Below are positions 47,840-56,217 of a stretch of DNA of 64,000 bases, piece by piece. Below the pieces are notes generated by a model, which was not told where the DNA came from, did no database searches, and saw only the letters and a program-made list of their open reading frames with translations. The stretch comes from Adlercreutzia murintestinalis (GTDB lineage: Bacteria; Actinomycetota; Coriobacteriia; Coriobacteriales; Eggerthellaceae). The DNA is taken from assembly GCF_943192905.1 (NCBI RefSeq), contig NZ_CALPCC010000004.1, positions 51,705 to 115,704 on the forward strand, written 5' to 3'. How positions within the stretch are numbered: the first letter of the stretch is position 1; every line of letters begins with the position of its first letter. A program made the translations under genes and the position numbers.

Positions 47840-48628
47840 ATGGCGAATGTCAGTGAGCTGTTCGGCGACCTGAAGTCGAAGCTTGGCATAGGCAATCGGA
47901 ACGCCCAAGCCGAATACGATGAATACGACGAGTACGAGGGCTACGACGACTACGAGGGCGACTACAACGACTACGAGGATTATGACGATTACGATGACGG
48001 CTACACCACCCGTGGCGGCTATGGCAACCGCAATACGGTGACAACGCGCGAAGCGGGAACGACGCCGCGCCTGGTATCGTATTCGGACGTGCGCGAGAGC
48101 AGCCGCTCTACCAGCCTGTCGGGCACGGGCGCGCGGCGCTCGTCGGGCGGGCGCACGTTGATGGATTCGTCGCTTCCGCACTCCATGACGCCGGAAGGGG
48201 CTGCTGAGGTATCGGCGGCTGCATCGTGCAAGCACGCAGGTGGTGGTCTTGATTCGCTGTTCTCATCCACGACGCAATCCGATCGTGCCTCTGATAGCGG
48301 CAGTCGGCTGCCGGTGATCGGCGCTGCAAGCGCTGCGCGCGTTTCGGCATCGCTGGCGGGGCCGCGCGGTTTGCGCGTTATTCGTCCGACCGATTACGCG
48401 CAAGTGGCCGAGGTGGCCGGACTGCTGCGTGCGGGCGATGCGGTGGTGCTGGTGTTCAAGCAAACGCCAGCAAACCTCGAGAAGCGCCTGCTCGACTTCT
48501 CGTTCGGCGTGGCAAGCGCGCTGGATGCCAGCGTGGATTGCATCGCTAATAAGGTGTTCGCCATCACGGTGGGCGCGGCGCTGAGCGATTCCGAGCAAAC
48601 GAGCCTGCGCACGCAGGGCATTCTGTAG
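47840..48628 (+). CDS. sepF: Cell division protein SepF
   Basis: A 262-aa SepF, the membrane-tethering partner of FtsZ in Gram-positive bacteria. The N-terminus keeps a short amphipathic helix (VSELFGDLKSKLGI). The linker at 25-57 is nearly pure Asp/Glu/Tyr with a YDDY/YEDY pattern, encoded by repetitive DNA. The C-terminal SepF domain starts near RGLRVIRPTDYAQV and ends with the CIANKVFAIT strand. It is longer than typical SepF because of the linker. Good ATG after GGAGACATGAGTA. Confidence 0.92.
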   Translation: MANVSELFGDLKSKLGIGNRNAQAEYDEYDEYEGYDDYEGDYNDYEDYDDYDDGYTTRGGYGNRNTVTTREAGTTPRLVSYSDVRESSRSTSLSGTGARRSSGGRTLMDSSLPHSMTPEGAAEVSAAASCKHAGGGLDSLFSSTTQSDRASDSGSRLPVIGAASAARVSASLAGPRGLRVIRPTDYAQVAEVAGLLRAGDAVVLVFKQTPANLEKRLLDFSFGVASALDASVDCIANKVFAITVGAALSDSEQTSLRTQGIL

Positions 48629-48642
48629 GTCGGCGGCAGGCT

Positions 48643-49455
48643 ATGACCATCTGCATCATCGGTTGCGGGAAGATGGGCGAGGCGATCCTCACCGGTTGGA
48701 TCGGCGCTCGCACGGGCGCGGCGGCAGCGCTCGCTCCCGCAGATTTTCTGGTGGTGGGGCACAGTGACCAGCGCTGCGAGCAGCTGCGCCAGCGCCACGG
48801 TGTGCACGTGCAGACGGACATGGAAGGCGTCGATGCGGCCGACGTCATCGTTCTTGGGGTGAAACCGCAGGTGCTTCCAGGCGTTTTGGAAGAGCTGGCA
48901 CCTCATCTGGCAACATCGCCGCACCTTGTCATCAGCATCGCAGCTGGCGTTGCCAGCGCCACCATCGAGGCGGCGTTGCCTGCGGGGGTGCGCGTGGTGC
49001 GCGCTATGCCGAACACGCCGCTGCAAGTGGGCCAAGGTGCGACGGCGGTAGCGGCAGGGGCATCCGCCACGCCAAGCGATCAGCGGCTGGTATGCGATTT
49101 GTTCGAGAGCCTTGGCGTGGCCGTTGAGGTGCACGAAGATCAGATCAACGCGGTAGCGGCATTGAGCGGTGCCGCACCGGCATACTATGCAGCGCTCATC
49201 GAAGCGCTCGTGGCGGCTGGCGAGCGCGCAGGTCTGCCCGCACCTCTGGGGGAGGCGCTGCTCGTGCAGAGCGGGTTTGGCACCTTCGATATGATGCGCA
49301 AAACGGGTGCAAGCCCTGAACAGACGCGCGTGGCGGTCTGTTCGCCTGGCGGCACCACGCTTGCTGCTCTGTCGGCCATGGACCGGGGAGGATTCGCGTC
49401 CTCCATTCAAGATGGGGTTCAGGCCGCCATCGATCGCGCAAAGGAGTTGGCATGA
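48643..49455 (+). CDS. proC: Pyrroline-5-carboxylate reductase
   Basis: A 270-aa ProC that makes proline from pyrroline-5-carboxylate with NAD(P)H. The Rossmann motif is IIGCGKMGEAILTGW. It also has DVIVLGVKPQ, VVRAMPNTPLQVGQG, and the C-terminal SPGGTTLAALSAMDRGG dimer helix. It lies 14 bp after sepF and overlaps yggT. This position inside a division cluster is common in Gram-positives. Confidence 0.95.
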   Translation: MTICIIGCGKMGEAILTGWIGARTGAAAALAPADFLVVGHSDQRCEQLRQRHGVHVQTDMEGVDAADVIVLGVKPQVLPGVLEELAPHLATSPHLVISIAAGVASATIEAALPAGVRVVRAMPNTPLQVGQGATAVAAGASATPSDQRLVCDLFESLGVAVEVHEDQINAVAALSGAAPAYYAALIEALVAAGERAGLPAPLGEALLVQSGFGTFDMMRKTGASPEQTRVAVCSPGGTTLAALSAMDRGGFASSIQDGVQAAIDRAKELA

Positions 49456-49709
49456 TGCTTCCATGGATACTCGGTCAACTGATCAATGTCTACACCTTCA
49501 TCATCTTCATCTATGTGTTGATGTCGTGGATCCCGAATCGCGGAGGCGTGATCGGGGATATCGAAACCGCACTCGGCAAGATATGCGATCCGTATCTCGA
49601 CTTGTTTCGCCGTTTCATAAAACCTATCGGGGGAATGGTGGATATCTCGCCGATTGTCGCAATAATTGTTTTACAATTGCTGGAGATGCTTATATATTGG
49701 GTGCTCTAG
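49452..49709 (+). CDS. YggT family membrane protein
   Basis: An 85-aa protein with two membrane helices flanking the family's conserved SWIPNRGG and CDPYLDLFRRFIKPIGGMVDIS segment. YggT proteins are typical neighbours of sepF and divIVA; the function is unclear (osmotic or division-linked in some species). Tandem ATGs at 49452 and 49455 overlap the proC stop. Confidence 0.9.
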   Translation: MMLPWILGQLINVYTFIIFIYVLMSWIPNRGGVIGDIETALGKICDPYLDLFRRFIKPIGGMVDISPIVAIIVLQLLEMLIYWVL

Positions 49710-49763
49710 CATCCATGTTTATTTGAGAGACGCGCACTGAGACGGACATCGAAGGGAACGAAC

Positions 49764-50537
49764 ATGGCCATCACCTCGGAAGATATTCAAAACCAGAGCT
49801 TTTCCATAGGACGTAAGGGCTATGACGTCGACGAGGTCGATGTATTCCTTGAGCATGTTGCTGACGAAATAGACCTTCTCAACGATCGTATCGCCGAGCT
49901 TGAAGACCAGCTCGCCGAAGCTGAGGCTCATGAGCAGGTGGTCGAGGTCGAGCGCGTTGACGCGGTCGAGGTCGAGCGCGGCGGTTCAGATGTTGATGAA
50001 GGCGAGTATGCGGCGCTTTTGGCCGAGAAGGACGACATCATCGCCGATCTGGAGGCGCAGCTCTCCGATAAGCAGGCGAACGACTCCGCCATCAGCCAAG
50101 CCCTCATCATCGCGCAGCGTTCTGCCGACGAGATCATCGTGAAGGCGAACGCACAGGCCAGCGAAACCATGCAGGATGCGCGCGACGAGGCTGAGCGCAT
50201 TTTGGCTCGTGCGAATGCCGACAAGCAGGATGTGGTGGATGCCATCCGTAAACTGGAAGATGACCGCGAGGATGCGCGTACCGAATATGCCGAGATGCTG
50301 CGCGACATGATCGACGATGCTACCAGCAAGCTGAATGGCCTTGGGTTCGATGATGATATCGATGCCATCCCGGATGCGGGTGATATCGGCATCGTTTATG
50401 AAGAAGATGTGGCCGTTGAATACGAGACGCCCGAAACGGTGGAGCCGTCGGTCACGGCAGCGCCGGTTGCCAGTGCGTACGAGAAGGACCTCTCGGGCTT
50501 CGGCGATGTTGAAGACGACTTCGAGGACGTTGACTAG
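49764..50537 (+). CDS. divIVA: DivIVA-domain cell division / polar growth protein
   Basis: A 257-aa coiled-coil protein. The N-terminal lipid-binding DivIVA domain is clear (DIQNQSFSIGRKGYDVDEVD followed by FLEHV). It is followed by an acidic coiled coil, a second coiled coil (about 95-190) and an acidic tail. It organises division sites or poles by binding curved membrane. The last gene of the division cluster, ending just before a strong terminator. Confidence 0.93.
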   Translation: MAITSEDIQNQSFSIGRKGYDVDEVDVFLEHVADEIDLLNDRIAELEDQLAEAEAHEQVVEVERVDAVEVERGGSDVDEGEYAALLAEKDDIIADLEAQLSDKQANDSAISQALIIAQRSADEIIVKANAQASETMQDARDEAERILARANADKQDVVDAIRKLEDDREDARTEYAEMLRDMIDDATSKLNGLGFDDDIDAIPDAGDIGIVYEEDVAVEYETPETVEPSVTAAPVASAYEKDLSGFGDVEDDFEDVD

Positions 50538-50574
50538 CCAAGGCACCACGCTTCAGACTTCATGCTCAGAAGAG

Positions 50575-50604
50575 GATCCCCCGGTAGAACCCGGGGGATC
50601 TTTT
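50575..50604 (+). terminator. Rho-independent terminator after divIVA
   Basis: GATCCCCCGG pairs with CCGGGGGATC over 10 bp around a TAGAAC loop, followed by TTTT. It starts 37 bp after the divIVA stop. Confidence 0.88.
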
Positions 50605-50716
50605 GTGCAGCGTACCTGTTTGTGTGGGCGCACCCTGTGCGCCCGATCGGCTCCATCGAAGCAAGGAGGCTGCTCGGCATGGGTAGCCCATAAGCGCAGC
50701 AGAGAATTTGAAAGGA

Positions 50717-51156
50717 GCAGGAGGGCCGATAAGCCGGGTTCTGTCGCGGGCGACCATTTATCTGGGATGCACGTCACCGCGCATCTCTAGCACGCTACCC
50801 GAACGCACGGCAGGCGGACCGTATCGCGTTCCTATTTGCGCTTGCTCCGGATGGGGTTTACCAAGCCATGCCGTTACCGGCATGCTGGTGCGCTCTTACC
50901 ACACCGTTTCAGCTTTTCTCCTAGCCTGCGGCTCGTATGCACGTCACCTTCGCGTTCAAGCTTCGCTCGCAGCACCCAAGGCTGCTCACTCAGCTTTCAA
51001 GCGAATATGACGCACCTACGAGCCGCAGGCCGGTTAGAGTCTTCTTTTCTGCGGCACTTTCCGTCGGGTTGCCCCGCCCAGCCGTTAGCTGGCATCCTCG
51101 CCTGTGGAGCCCGGACTTTCCTCACGCCGAAGCGCGCGATCGCCTGGTCCTCCTGC
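50717..51156 (-). ncRNA. rnpB: RNase P RNA (bacterial class A type)
   Basis: On the minus strand the RNA runs from about 51156 to 50717. Its ends pair as an 8-bp P1 helix (GCAGGAGG with CCTCCTGC). Universal core blocks are present in order: GAGGAAAGTCCGGGCTCC, CAACCCGACGGAAAG, GGTAAGAGCGCACC, GGTAAACCCC, AGATAAATGGTCGCC and CAGAACCCGGCTTAT. A -10-like TAGAAT lies on the minus strand at 51170-51165, placing the start near 51157. It makes the catalytic RNA that trims tRNA 5' ends. Open frames overlapping it are spurious. Confidence 0.96.
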
Positions 51157-51209
51157 GTCGTGGTATTCTAGCAAAACCGCAGCCAGTGCGCAGAGGAGGC
51201 GATACCCGC

Positions 51210-51839
51210 GTGAAGACGTGTGCGCTCGTAGGAGCATCGGAGTTCAATGCTGATTATTTCCAGTTCATGGACGACAACGGCCTGTTCGATTATGTGATGG
51301 CCGTTGATGGCGGATTCGCGCACCTGGAGGCCATCGGGCGGGCGGCGGATGCGGCCATCGGCGACTTCGATTCGCTCGGCTATGTTCCGCGCGGCTTGCG
51401 CGTGATACGCAAATCGCCCCATAAGGACGAATCCGATATGGAGCTTGCCATGATGCGGGTGAAGGCGCAGCGCTTCGATACCTTCTACGTGTTCGGTGCG
51501 CTCGGTGGACGCATGGATCACACGCTCGCGAACATGCAGCTGTGCGCCCAGTATGCGGAGAAGGGCATCAATGTGGTGGTGATCGATGCCAGCGCGCAGC
51601 TCACGTTTCTCGTCGGCCCCGATTCGCTCGAGGTACCGGCTTGCGAGAGCGGCACGCTGTCCATCTTCGCCATGAACGATGCATGCACGGGCGTTTTCGA
51701 GCGCGGACTGGAATGGGAGCTTGAGGACTATACGCTCACGAATCGCACAACGCTGGGGTTGTCGAACGAGTTCAAGGGCGATGCGGTCATGGTAGGTGTG
51801 GAAGAGGGCACGCTGGCGGTGTTCCTGCCGCTGTGGTGA
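51210..51839 (+). CDS. thiN: Thiamine diphosphokinase
   Basis: A 209-aa thiamine pyrophosphokinase that makes TPP from thiamine and ATP. Family motifs are DGGFAHL, IGDFDSLG, KDESDMELAM and FGALGGRMDHTLANMQL. The GTG at 51210 follows AGAGGAGGCG; the open frame running further upstream crosses rnpB and is not coding. Divergent from rnpB, convergent with the ABC genes. Confidence 0.93.
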   Translation: MKTCALVGASEFNADYFQFMDDNGLFDYVMAVDGGFAHLEAIGRAADAAIGDFDSLGYVPRGLRVIRKSPHKDESDMELAMMRVKAQRFDTFYVFGALGGRMDHTLANMQLCAQYAEKGINVVVIDASAQLTFLVGPDSLEVPACESGTLSIFAMNDACTGVFERGLEWELEDYTLTNRTTLGLSNEFKGDAVMVGVEEGTLAVFLPLW

Positions 51840-51852
51840 TTCGGCGGGACGC

Positions 51853-51866
51853 GGCACCTAGGTGCC
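51853..51866. terminator. Short palindrome between convergent genes
   Basis: GGCACCTAGGTGCC is a 14-bp perfect palindrome midway between the thiN stop and the convergent permease stop. It could serve as a weak two-way terminator; no T-run is present. Confidence 0.3.
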
Positions 51867-51874
51867 CCCATCCG

Positions 51875-53107
51875 TCATGAGATGACTGTTTGCGCGGCAG
51901 CGTTGCCGCCAGCGGTGGAGGTTCGCGTGCGTAAGCGCGCCACCAAGAGCGCTATGACCAACAGCACCGCGGTGAATAGGAGCAGCACTCCCACGCTCTG
52001 CAGGATGGGCACGATCGCATCCAAGGTAGGCGTGCCGCTCAGATGCGCCGCCAGATCGCACGCCTTGTTGTACCAATACCCCGGCATGCATTGCGCTACG
52101 TGCAGCACCGTAGGCGACATGAGGTCGAGCGGCATCCATGCCCCGCCCAGGAACGACACCACCATGCCGCAGATGTTCCCGATGGCGTTCGACATGGTGA
52201 TGGAAGCGCCGAATTGCCCGAGTAAGAACCCGACCGCCAGCGGGATGAGGCAGAACCCGAACATGCTCAGGGCGCACCATATGATGCCCGATATGGTCAT
52301 GCTCGCCACTGCTTGAGGGAAGGTTGCCGCTCCGATGCCGAACGACCAGAGCCATGCGAATACGGTGATGGTCAGGCAGGCGAGTCCGAGCTGCACGTTG
52401 TAGGAGACGAACGATAGGGGCGAGATCAGGCTGCGTCTGCGCACGTCCGTGCGTCCCATGGCGGCCGTCAGCACGCCGATGCACACGGTGATGCCCGCGA
52501 ATAGCGTGTAGGTGCTCCATTGCAGGTAGAAGAGGAAGCGATCGACCTCGGTCATGCTGGAGCCGGTCTCGAGGATGGTCGTGTGCGCGGTATGGCCGAT
52601 CGCTTCGAGCGCGTCGTTCGCCACTTTGTTGAGCGTTGCCTCCGGATGCGCTGCCGCTATGGTGCGCACGGCGCTCAGATAGCTCCCCACGGCCTCATCC
52701 AGGTAGGCTCCTTCTGCGGAATAGTAGCTGAACACCACATCCAAGGAAGGCGGTTCGGCGCCTTCGCGCGCAGCGGTCGTGAACGCGTCTCCATAGCCTT
52801 CCGGAACGACGAGCAAGTAATCCACTGACCCTTTCGCCACTGCATCTTGGAATGCCTGACGGTCGTCAGCCACCTCGATCCTGCCGCCCTTTGCGCTCAG
52901 CGCTTCCGATATGCCTGCGGACACCGCGCTCGTGTCGCGATCGACGACGGCAAAGTCTCCGCGCTCGGGTTGGAACTGCTCGTCTGCTTGTCCGAAGTTG
53001 AACGACATGGCCATAAAGATGCCCATGAAGCTCAAGCCTATGATGTAGACGATCGGGAATATCAGATGCGCGCGCATGACGCGCAGGGCGCATTTAAATG
53101 CTCGCAT
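51875..53107 (-). CDS. ABC-2 type permease (exporter subunit 2)
   Basis: A 410-aa membrane protein with ABC-2/YhgE-like layout. TM1 is near the N-terminus (FPIVYIIGLSFMGIFMAMSF). A roughly 150-residue extracytoplasmic domain follows, then five more helices between residues 175 and 395. It overlaps the upstream permease by 14 bp, and both probably form a heterodimer served by the ATPase at 54297. The substrate is unknown; relatives export drugs, peptides or lipids. Confidence 0.85.
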   Translation of the reverse strand: MRAFKCALRVMRAHLIFPIVYIIGLSFMGIFMAMSFNFGQADEQFQPERGDFAVVDRDTSAVSAGISEALSAKGGRIEVADDRQAFQDAVAKGSVDYLLVVPEGYGDAFTTAAREGAEPPSLDVVFSYYSAEGAYLDEAVGSYLSAVRTIAAAHPEATLNKVANDALEAIGHTAHTTILETGSSMTEVDRFLFYLQWSTYTLFAGITVCIGVLTAAMGRTDVRRRSLISPLSFVSYNVQLGLACLTITVFAWLWSFGIGAATFPQAVASMTISGIIWCALSMFGFCLIPLAVGFLLGQFGASITMSNAIGNICGMVVSFLGGAWMPLDLMSPTVLHVAQCMPGYWYNKACDLAAHLSGTPTLDAIVPILQSVGVLLLFTAVLLVIALLVARLRTRTSTAGGNAAAQTVIS

Positions 53108-54284
53108 AACGCTGCCTCCTGAGAGAGCTGGCCGATACTAGGAAGAGCAGGATGCTCATCGTGCATAGGATGCCAAGGTGTCCCATCAGTGGCCCTACGG
53201 TGTCGTAATACATGATGCTGTAGAAGGCTTGCGATATCTGGGTGGCCGGGTTGATGATGTCGGCGGCGGGGAATGCGGCCGAGATGGTATCAGCAAGCTC
53301 CATGGTGGGCTGCCCATACAGACCCGCGAAGAGGCTCGCGAAGCAGACCACGCCGGACAGGATGCCGTTCTTGCCATCTTCGGGAATGCGAGGGATCGCG
53401 GACAGCGCACAGCCTAGAGCGGTCGCCACCAATGAGGCTGCCGCTACAACGGTCAGGCAGGCTCCTTCGCGACCTGCGAAGTTCACACCACCGGCTATCT
53501 CCATGTAGGCGAAGGCGACGCTCAGGCAGGCGAACGAGAGCAGCCACGATGCAGCAAGGGTCGCGACGACGGTGCGCGCATAGTTGGTGGCGCCGATGGT
53601 ACGGCGTGCTCCCAGCGCTGAGGTGTTCGCCTTGAGGCGTCGACAGGCGGTGAGTCCCATGCTGCCTCCGAAGAGCGCCGCCATGCCCAACAGGGCGAAG
53701 TAGAATCGCGTGGATTCCTTGGGCTGGTTATCGGTCACGTGCACCTGCACGGTGGCTCGCATCGGCTCGAACAACGCCTGGCTCACCGTGGGATCGACCA
53801 AGGCCGCCGGATCGGTCCGCGCGAGCTCTTTCGCGAGGTACGAACGTGCGGTGTATTCGTCCAGCATGAGCGCGAGGATGGAACTTTCCAGGTTCTCGAG
53901 GCCGCTCGTCGAGACGTTCCCGATCACGTACGCCTGCGGTTCGCCCTGGTCGAGCGTTATGTATCCCACGTAGGGCTCGTCGGTGCCCGCATGTCTCCGC
54001 ACAAGATCGGCGGCGTCATCGGCCGTGGCGACGAAGGTGGGATCGAGCAGGCGGTCGTTCCCTTCGCTCATCGTATCGACGAATGCTTCGAAGGCCTGAC
54101 CTTCTGTCGTATCATCAGGTTGCACAACGGCTACGCGCATGGGTTCGAGTTGTGCCATGTCGTCGAGGGGGCCGAACATCGCGATGAAGACGCTCGTGAG
54201 CACGAGCGGGAACAGAAGCGCCCACACCATGATGTCGGGGCTTCGCACCAGCCAGAGCAGCGTGTATTTGAAGGTGTTCCACAT
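53094..54284 (-). CDS. ABC-2 type permease (exporter subunit 1)
   Basis: A 396-aa permease of the same layout: TM1 (MVWALLFPLVLTSVFIAMFG), an extracytoplasmic domain to about residue 185, then a bundle of helices (ALLGMAALFGGSMGLTAC and onward). It starts 12 bp after the ATPase stop and overlaps the second permease. The three genes form one minus-strand operon divergent from the LuxR-type regulator. Confidence 0.86.
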   Translation of the reverse strand: MWNTFKYTLLWLVRSPDIMVWALLFPLVLTSVFIAMFGPLDDMAQLEPMRVAVVQPDDTTEGQAFEAFVDTMSEGNDRLLDPTFVATADDAADLVRRHAGTDEPYVGYITLDQGEPQAYVIGNVSTSGLENLESSILALMLDEYTARSYLAKELARTDPAALVDPTVSQALFEPMRATVQVHVTDNQPKESTRFYFALLGMAALFGGSMGLTACRRLKANTSALGARRTIGATNYARTVVATLAASWLLSFACLSVAFAYMEIAGGVNFAGREGACLTVVAAASLVATALGCALSAIPRIPEDGKNGILSGVVCFASLFAGLYGQPTMELADTISAAFPAADIINPATQISQAFYSIMYYDTVGPLMGHLGILCTMSILLFLVSASSLRRQRYASI

Positions 54285-54296
54285 GATCCGTACCGC

Positions 54297-55232
54297 CTAA
54301 TCGCGCAGGTCGCGGCCGGTGATCTCAAGGAACACGTCGTTCAAGGTGGGTGGTTCGGCCCAGATGCGTCCGGGGGTCACGTCGAAGGCGCGCAGGATGC
54401 CCAGCACATCGGACACATTGTGCTGCCCGTTCCCGCACGTGATGCGCAGCACATGCCCGTCGTAGTCCGCGCTCTGGACGCTGTCGAGCCCTTGTAGCTT
54501 AGCGCGTGCAGCTTCGGGCAGGTCCAACACGTCCACTTCGATGCGCTCGCCGATGCCGGTCATGATCTTCAGTTGCGCATTCGTGCCGATGGCCAGCGTG
54601 CGACCCTTATCCATGATCATGATGCGGTTGCAGAGCTCTTCGACCTCTTCCATGTAATGGCTGGTATAGACCACGGTGGTGCCGCGCTCGTTCATCTCAG
54701 TGATGCCTTGCAGGATGGAAGCGCGGCTCTGTGGGTCCACTGCGACCGTCGGTTCGTCGAAGAACGCCAGTTCGGGCTTATGCGCGATGCCGCAGGCGAT
54801 GTTGAGGCGACGCAGCAGGCCGCCGGAGAGCTTCTTCGGCCGATGCTTTGCGTAGTCCTGCAGACCGACGAACTCGATGGCGTCGTTCACGCAGGCGCGC
54901 CGCTCGGCGGCATCGCTCACGTACAAGCCGCAGAAGTAGTCGATGTTCTCACGCACGGTGAGCTCTTCGAATACGGCGACATTCTGGGGAACCACGCCGA
55001 TGCGCCGTTTCAGGTCGTAGCGCGTCGAGCTCATCTTCTCACCGAACAGCTCGATGGTGCCCTTGTCATAGGTGAGCAGCTGCAGGATGCAGTTGATGGC
55101 GGTGGTCTTGCCGCTGCCGTTTGGTCCGAGAAGCCCGAACACTTCGCCGCGCTCGATCTCCATATTGAAATGGTCGAGGGCGAGCGTTGTGCCATAGCGC
55201 TTCACCAGATTCTTCACATCCACGATGTTCAC
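54297..55232 (-). CDS. ABC transporter ATP-binding protein
   Basis: A 311-aa ATPase of the drug/peptide exporter group. Walker A is GPNGSGKT, the Q-loop region VVPQNVAVFEEL, the signature LSGGLLRRL, and Walker B LAFFDEPTVAVD. A C-terminal extension (residues 220-311) is typical of the DrrA/CcmA-like group. It is the first gene of the operon; GGAGG lies just before the ATG. It faces the LuxR-type regulator across about 145 bp, which suggests control by that protein. Confidence 0.93.
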   Translation of the reverse strand: MNIVDVKNLVKRYGTTLALDHFNMEIERGEVFGLLGPNGSGKTTAINCILQLLTYDKGTIELFGEKMSSTRYDLKRRIGVVPQNVAVFEELTVRENIDYFCGLYVSDAAERRACVNDAIEFVGLQDYAKHRPKKLSGGLLRRLNIACGIAHKPELAFFDEPTVAVDPQSRASILQGITEMNERGTTVVYTSHYMEEVEELCNRIMIMDKGRTLAIGTNAQLKIMTGIGERIEVDVLDLPEAARAKLQGLDSVQSADYDGHVLRITCGNGQHNVSDVLGILRAFDVTPGRIWAEPPTLNDVFLEITGRDLRD

Positions 55233-55365
55233 GTGACGGCCTCCTTGTCTTCGTGTGCGCTGCCATTATGTGAGAAAGAGCCTGCGCTCCGGTAGTGATA
55301 TTTGTCATTCGTTAGCATCTTCCCTGTTCAGGCGGGTAAAAATGCAACGGGATCGACGATGTGGG

Positions 55366-55371
55366 TATAAT
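55366..55371 (+). promoter_or_regulatory. -10 element giving a leaderless mRNA
   Basis: A consensus TATAAT ends only 6 nt before the ATG at 55378, so transcription should start at or next to the start codon. No Shine-Dalgarno lies before that ATG. No clear -35 hexamer was seen. Confidence 0.55.
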
Positions 55372-55377
55372 CGGGGC

Positions 55378-56082
55378 ATGGACAAGTTGATCGACAGCAT
55401 CGCGATCTGGGGCGCGTGCGCTACGCTGGTGGTCGTGCAGGGAACCTCCGAGTTCTCTATCGTAGGGATGCTAGCGGCGCTCTTAGCGCTCTGTGCGAGC
55501 CGGGCGGCTCGGTGGAGCGCGCTGCGGATTGCGATCGCGTTCGCTTTAGCGCTCGCATGCGCGCTCTTCGCTCCTTTGATGCCCTTCCTTCCGGTGGCGA
55601 CCTGCCTTGGCATGTTCGAGCGCCCGTGGTCAGTGCGCTTCGCGTGGGTCGCAGCGCTCGCCATCATCGCTTGGCGTTGCGGTGTCGCGTATGCGCTGCC
55701 TGTGCTCGCGCTGAGCTGCGTTGCAGTGCTGCTGTCGATCCGCACGGTTCGCTCCGTCGCTGATCGTAGCGGCATGCGCATCTCGCGCGATGCTCTGCGC
55801 GAGGACATGATCGAGCTTGCTGATCGCGCGCGGGCATCCGAGCTCGATCCTTCCCACGAAGCGCCGATCGTAGCAGATGCTCCCGCATTCGACCCGCTCG
55901 AAGGGCTGACCGACCGCGAGCGCAGCGTGGCGCATCTGGTCTCTGAGGGGTTGGACAATCGCGAGATCGCCGCGCGCCTCTTCTTGAGCGAAGGGACGGT
56001 GCGCAACAATATCAGTGCCATCTTGCAGAAGAAGCAGCTGAAGAATCGTACACAGCTGGCCGTGCTCTGTCTTTCCCATTAG
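55378..56082 (+). CDS. Membrane-anchored LuxR-type transcriptional regulator
   Basis: A 234-aa protein. The N-terminal half has about five to six short hydrophobic helices (WGACATLVVVQG through CVAVLLSI). A linker of about 40 residues leads to a LuxR-type helix-turn-helix (LTDRERSVAHLVSEGLDNRE, then LFLSEGTVRNNISAILQKK). There is no receiver domain. Coriobacteriia have many LuxR regulators with membrane N-termini, thought to sense signals directly. Its divergent placement suggests it controls the neighbouring ABC exporter; this is inference. The start is probably leaderless. Confidence 0.88.
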   Translation: MDKLIDSIAIWGACATLVVVQGTSEFSIVGMLAALLALCASRAARWSALRIAIAFALALACALFAPLMPFLPVATCLGMFERPWSVRFAWVAALAIIAWRCGVAYALPVLALSCVAVLLSIRTVRSVADRSGMRISRDALREDMIELADRARASELDPSHEAPIVADAPAFDPLEGLTDRERSVAHLVSEGLDNREIAARLFLSEGTVRNNISAILQKKQLKNRTQLAVLCLSH

Positions 56083-56124
56083 CAGGCGCGCCGCGCTAGG
56101 CTACAATCCTTTATGACAAAGCAA

Positions 56125-56215
56125 GATCCGGGGAGCTCGGGGAAGCCGGGCTGAGAGGGGCGCCCCTGCGCTCGACCCGCAGAACCTGCTTGGATAATGC
56201 CAGCGAAGGGAGTTT
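56125..56215 (+). promoter_or_regulatory. TPP (THI-box) riboswitch
   Basis: The aptamer core is evident: GGGGAGC, GCCGGGCTGAGAGG, CGACCC, GAACCTG, then GGATAATGCCAGCGAAGGGA. It ends 5 bp before the thiC ATG. The 3' strand AAGGGAG is also the ribosome site of thiC, so TPP binding probably blocks translation directly. No separate terminator hairpin is seen. Confidence 0.95.
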
Positions 56216-56217
56216 TC

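Noticed and set aside
50937..51209. N-terminal extension of thiN through rnpB
   Set aside because: That stretch is the conserved RNase P RNA on the other strand. The thiN motifs begin after the GTG at 51210, which has its own ribosome site.
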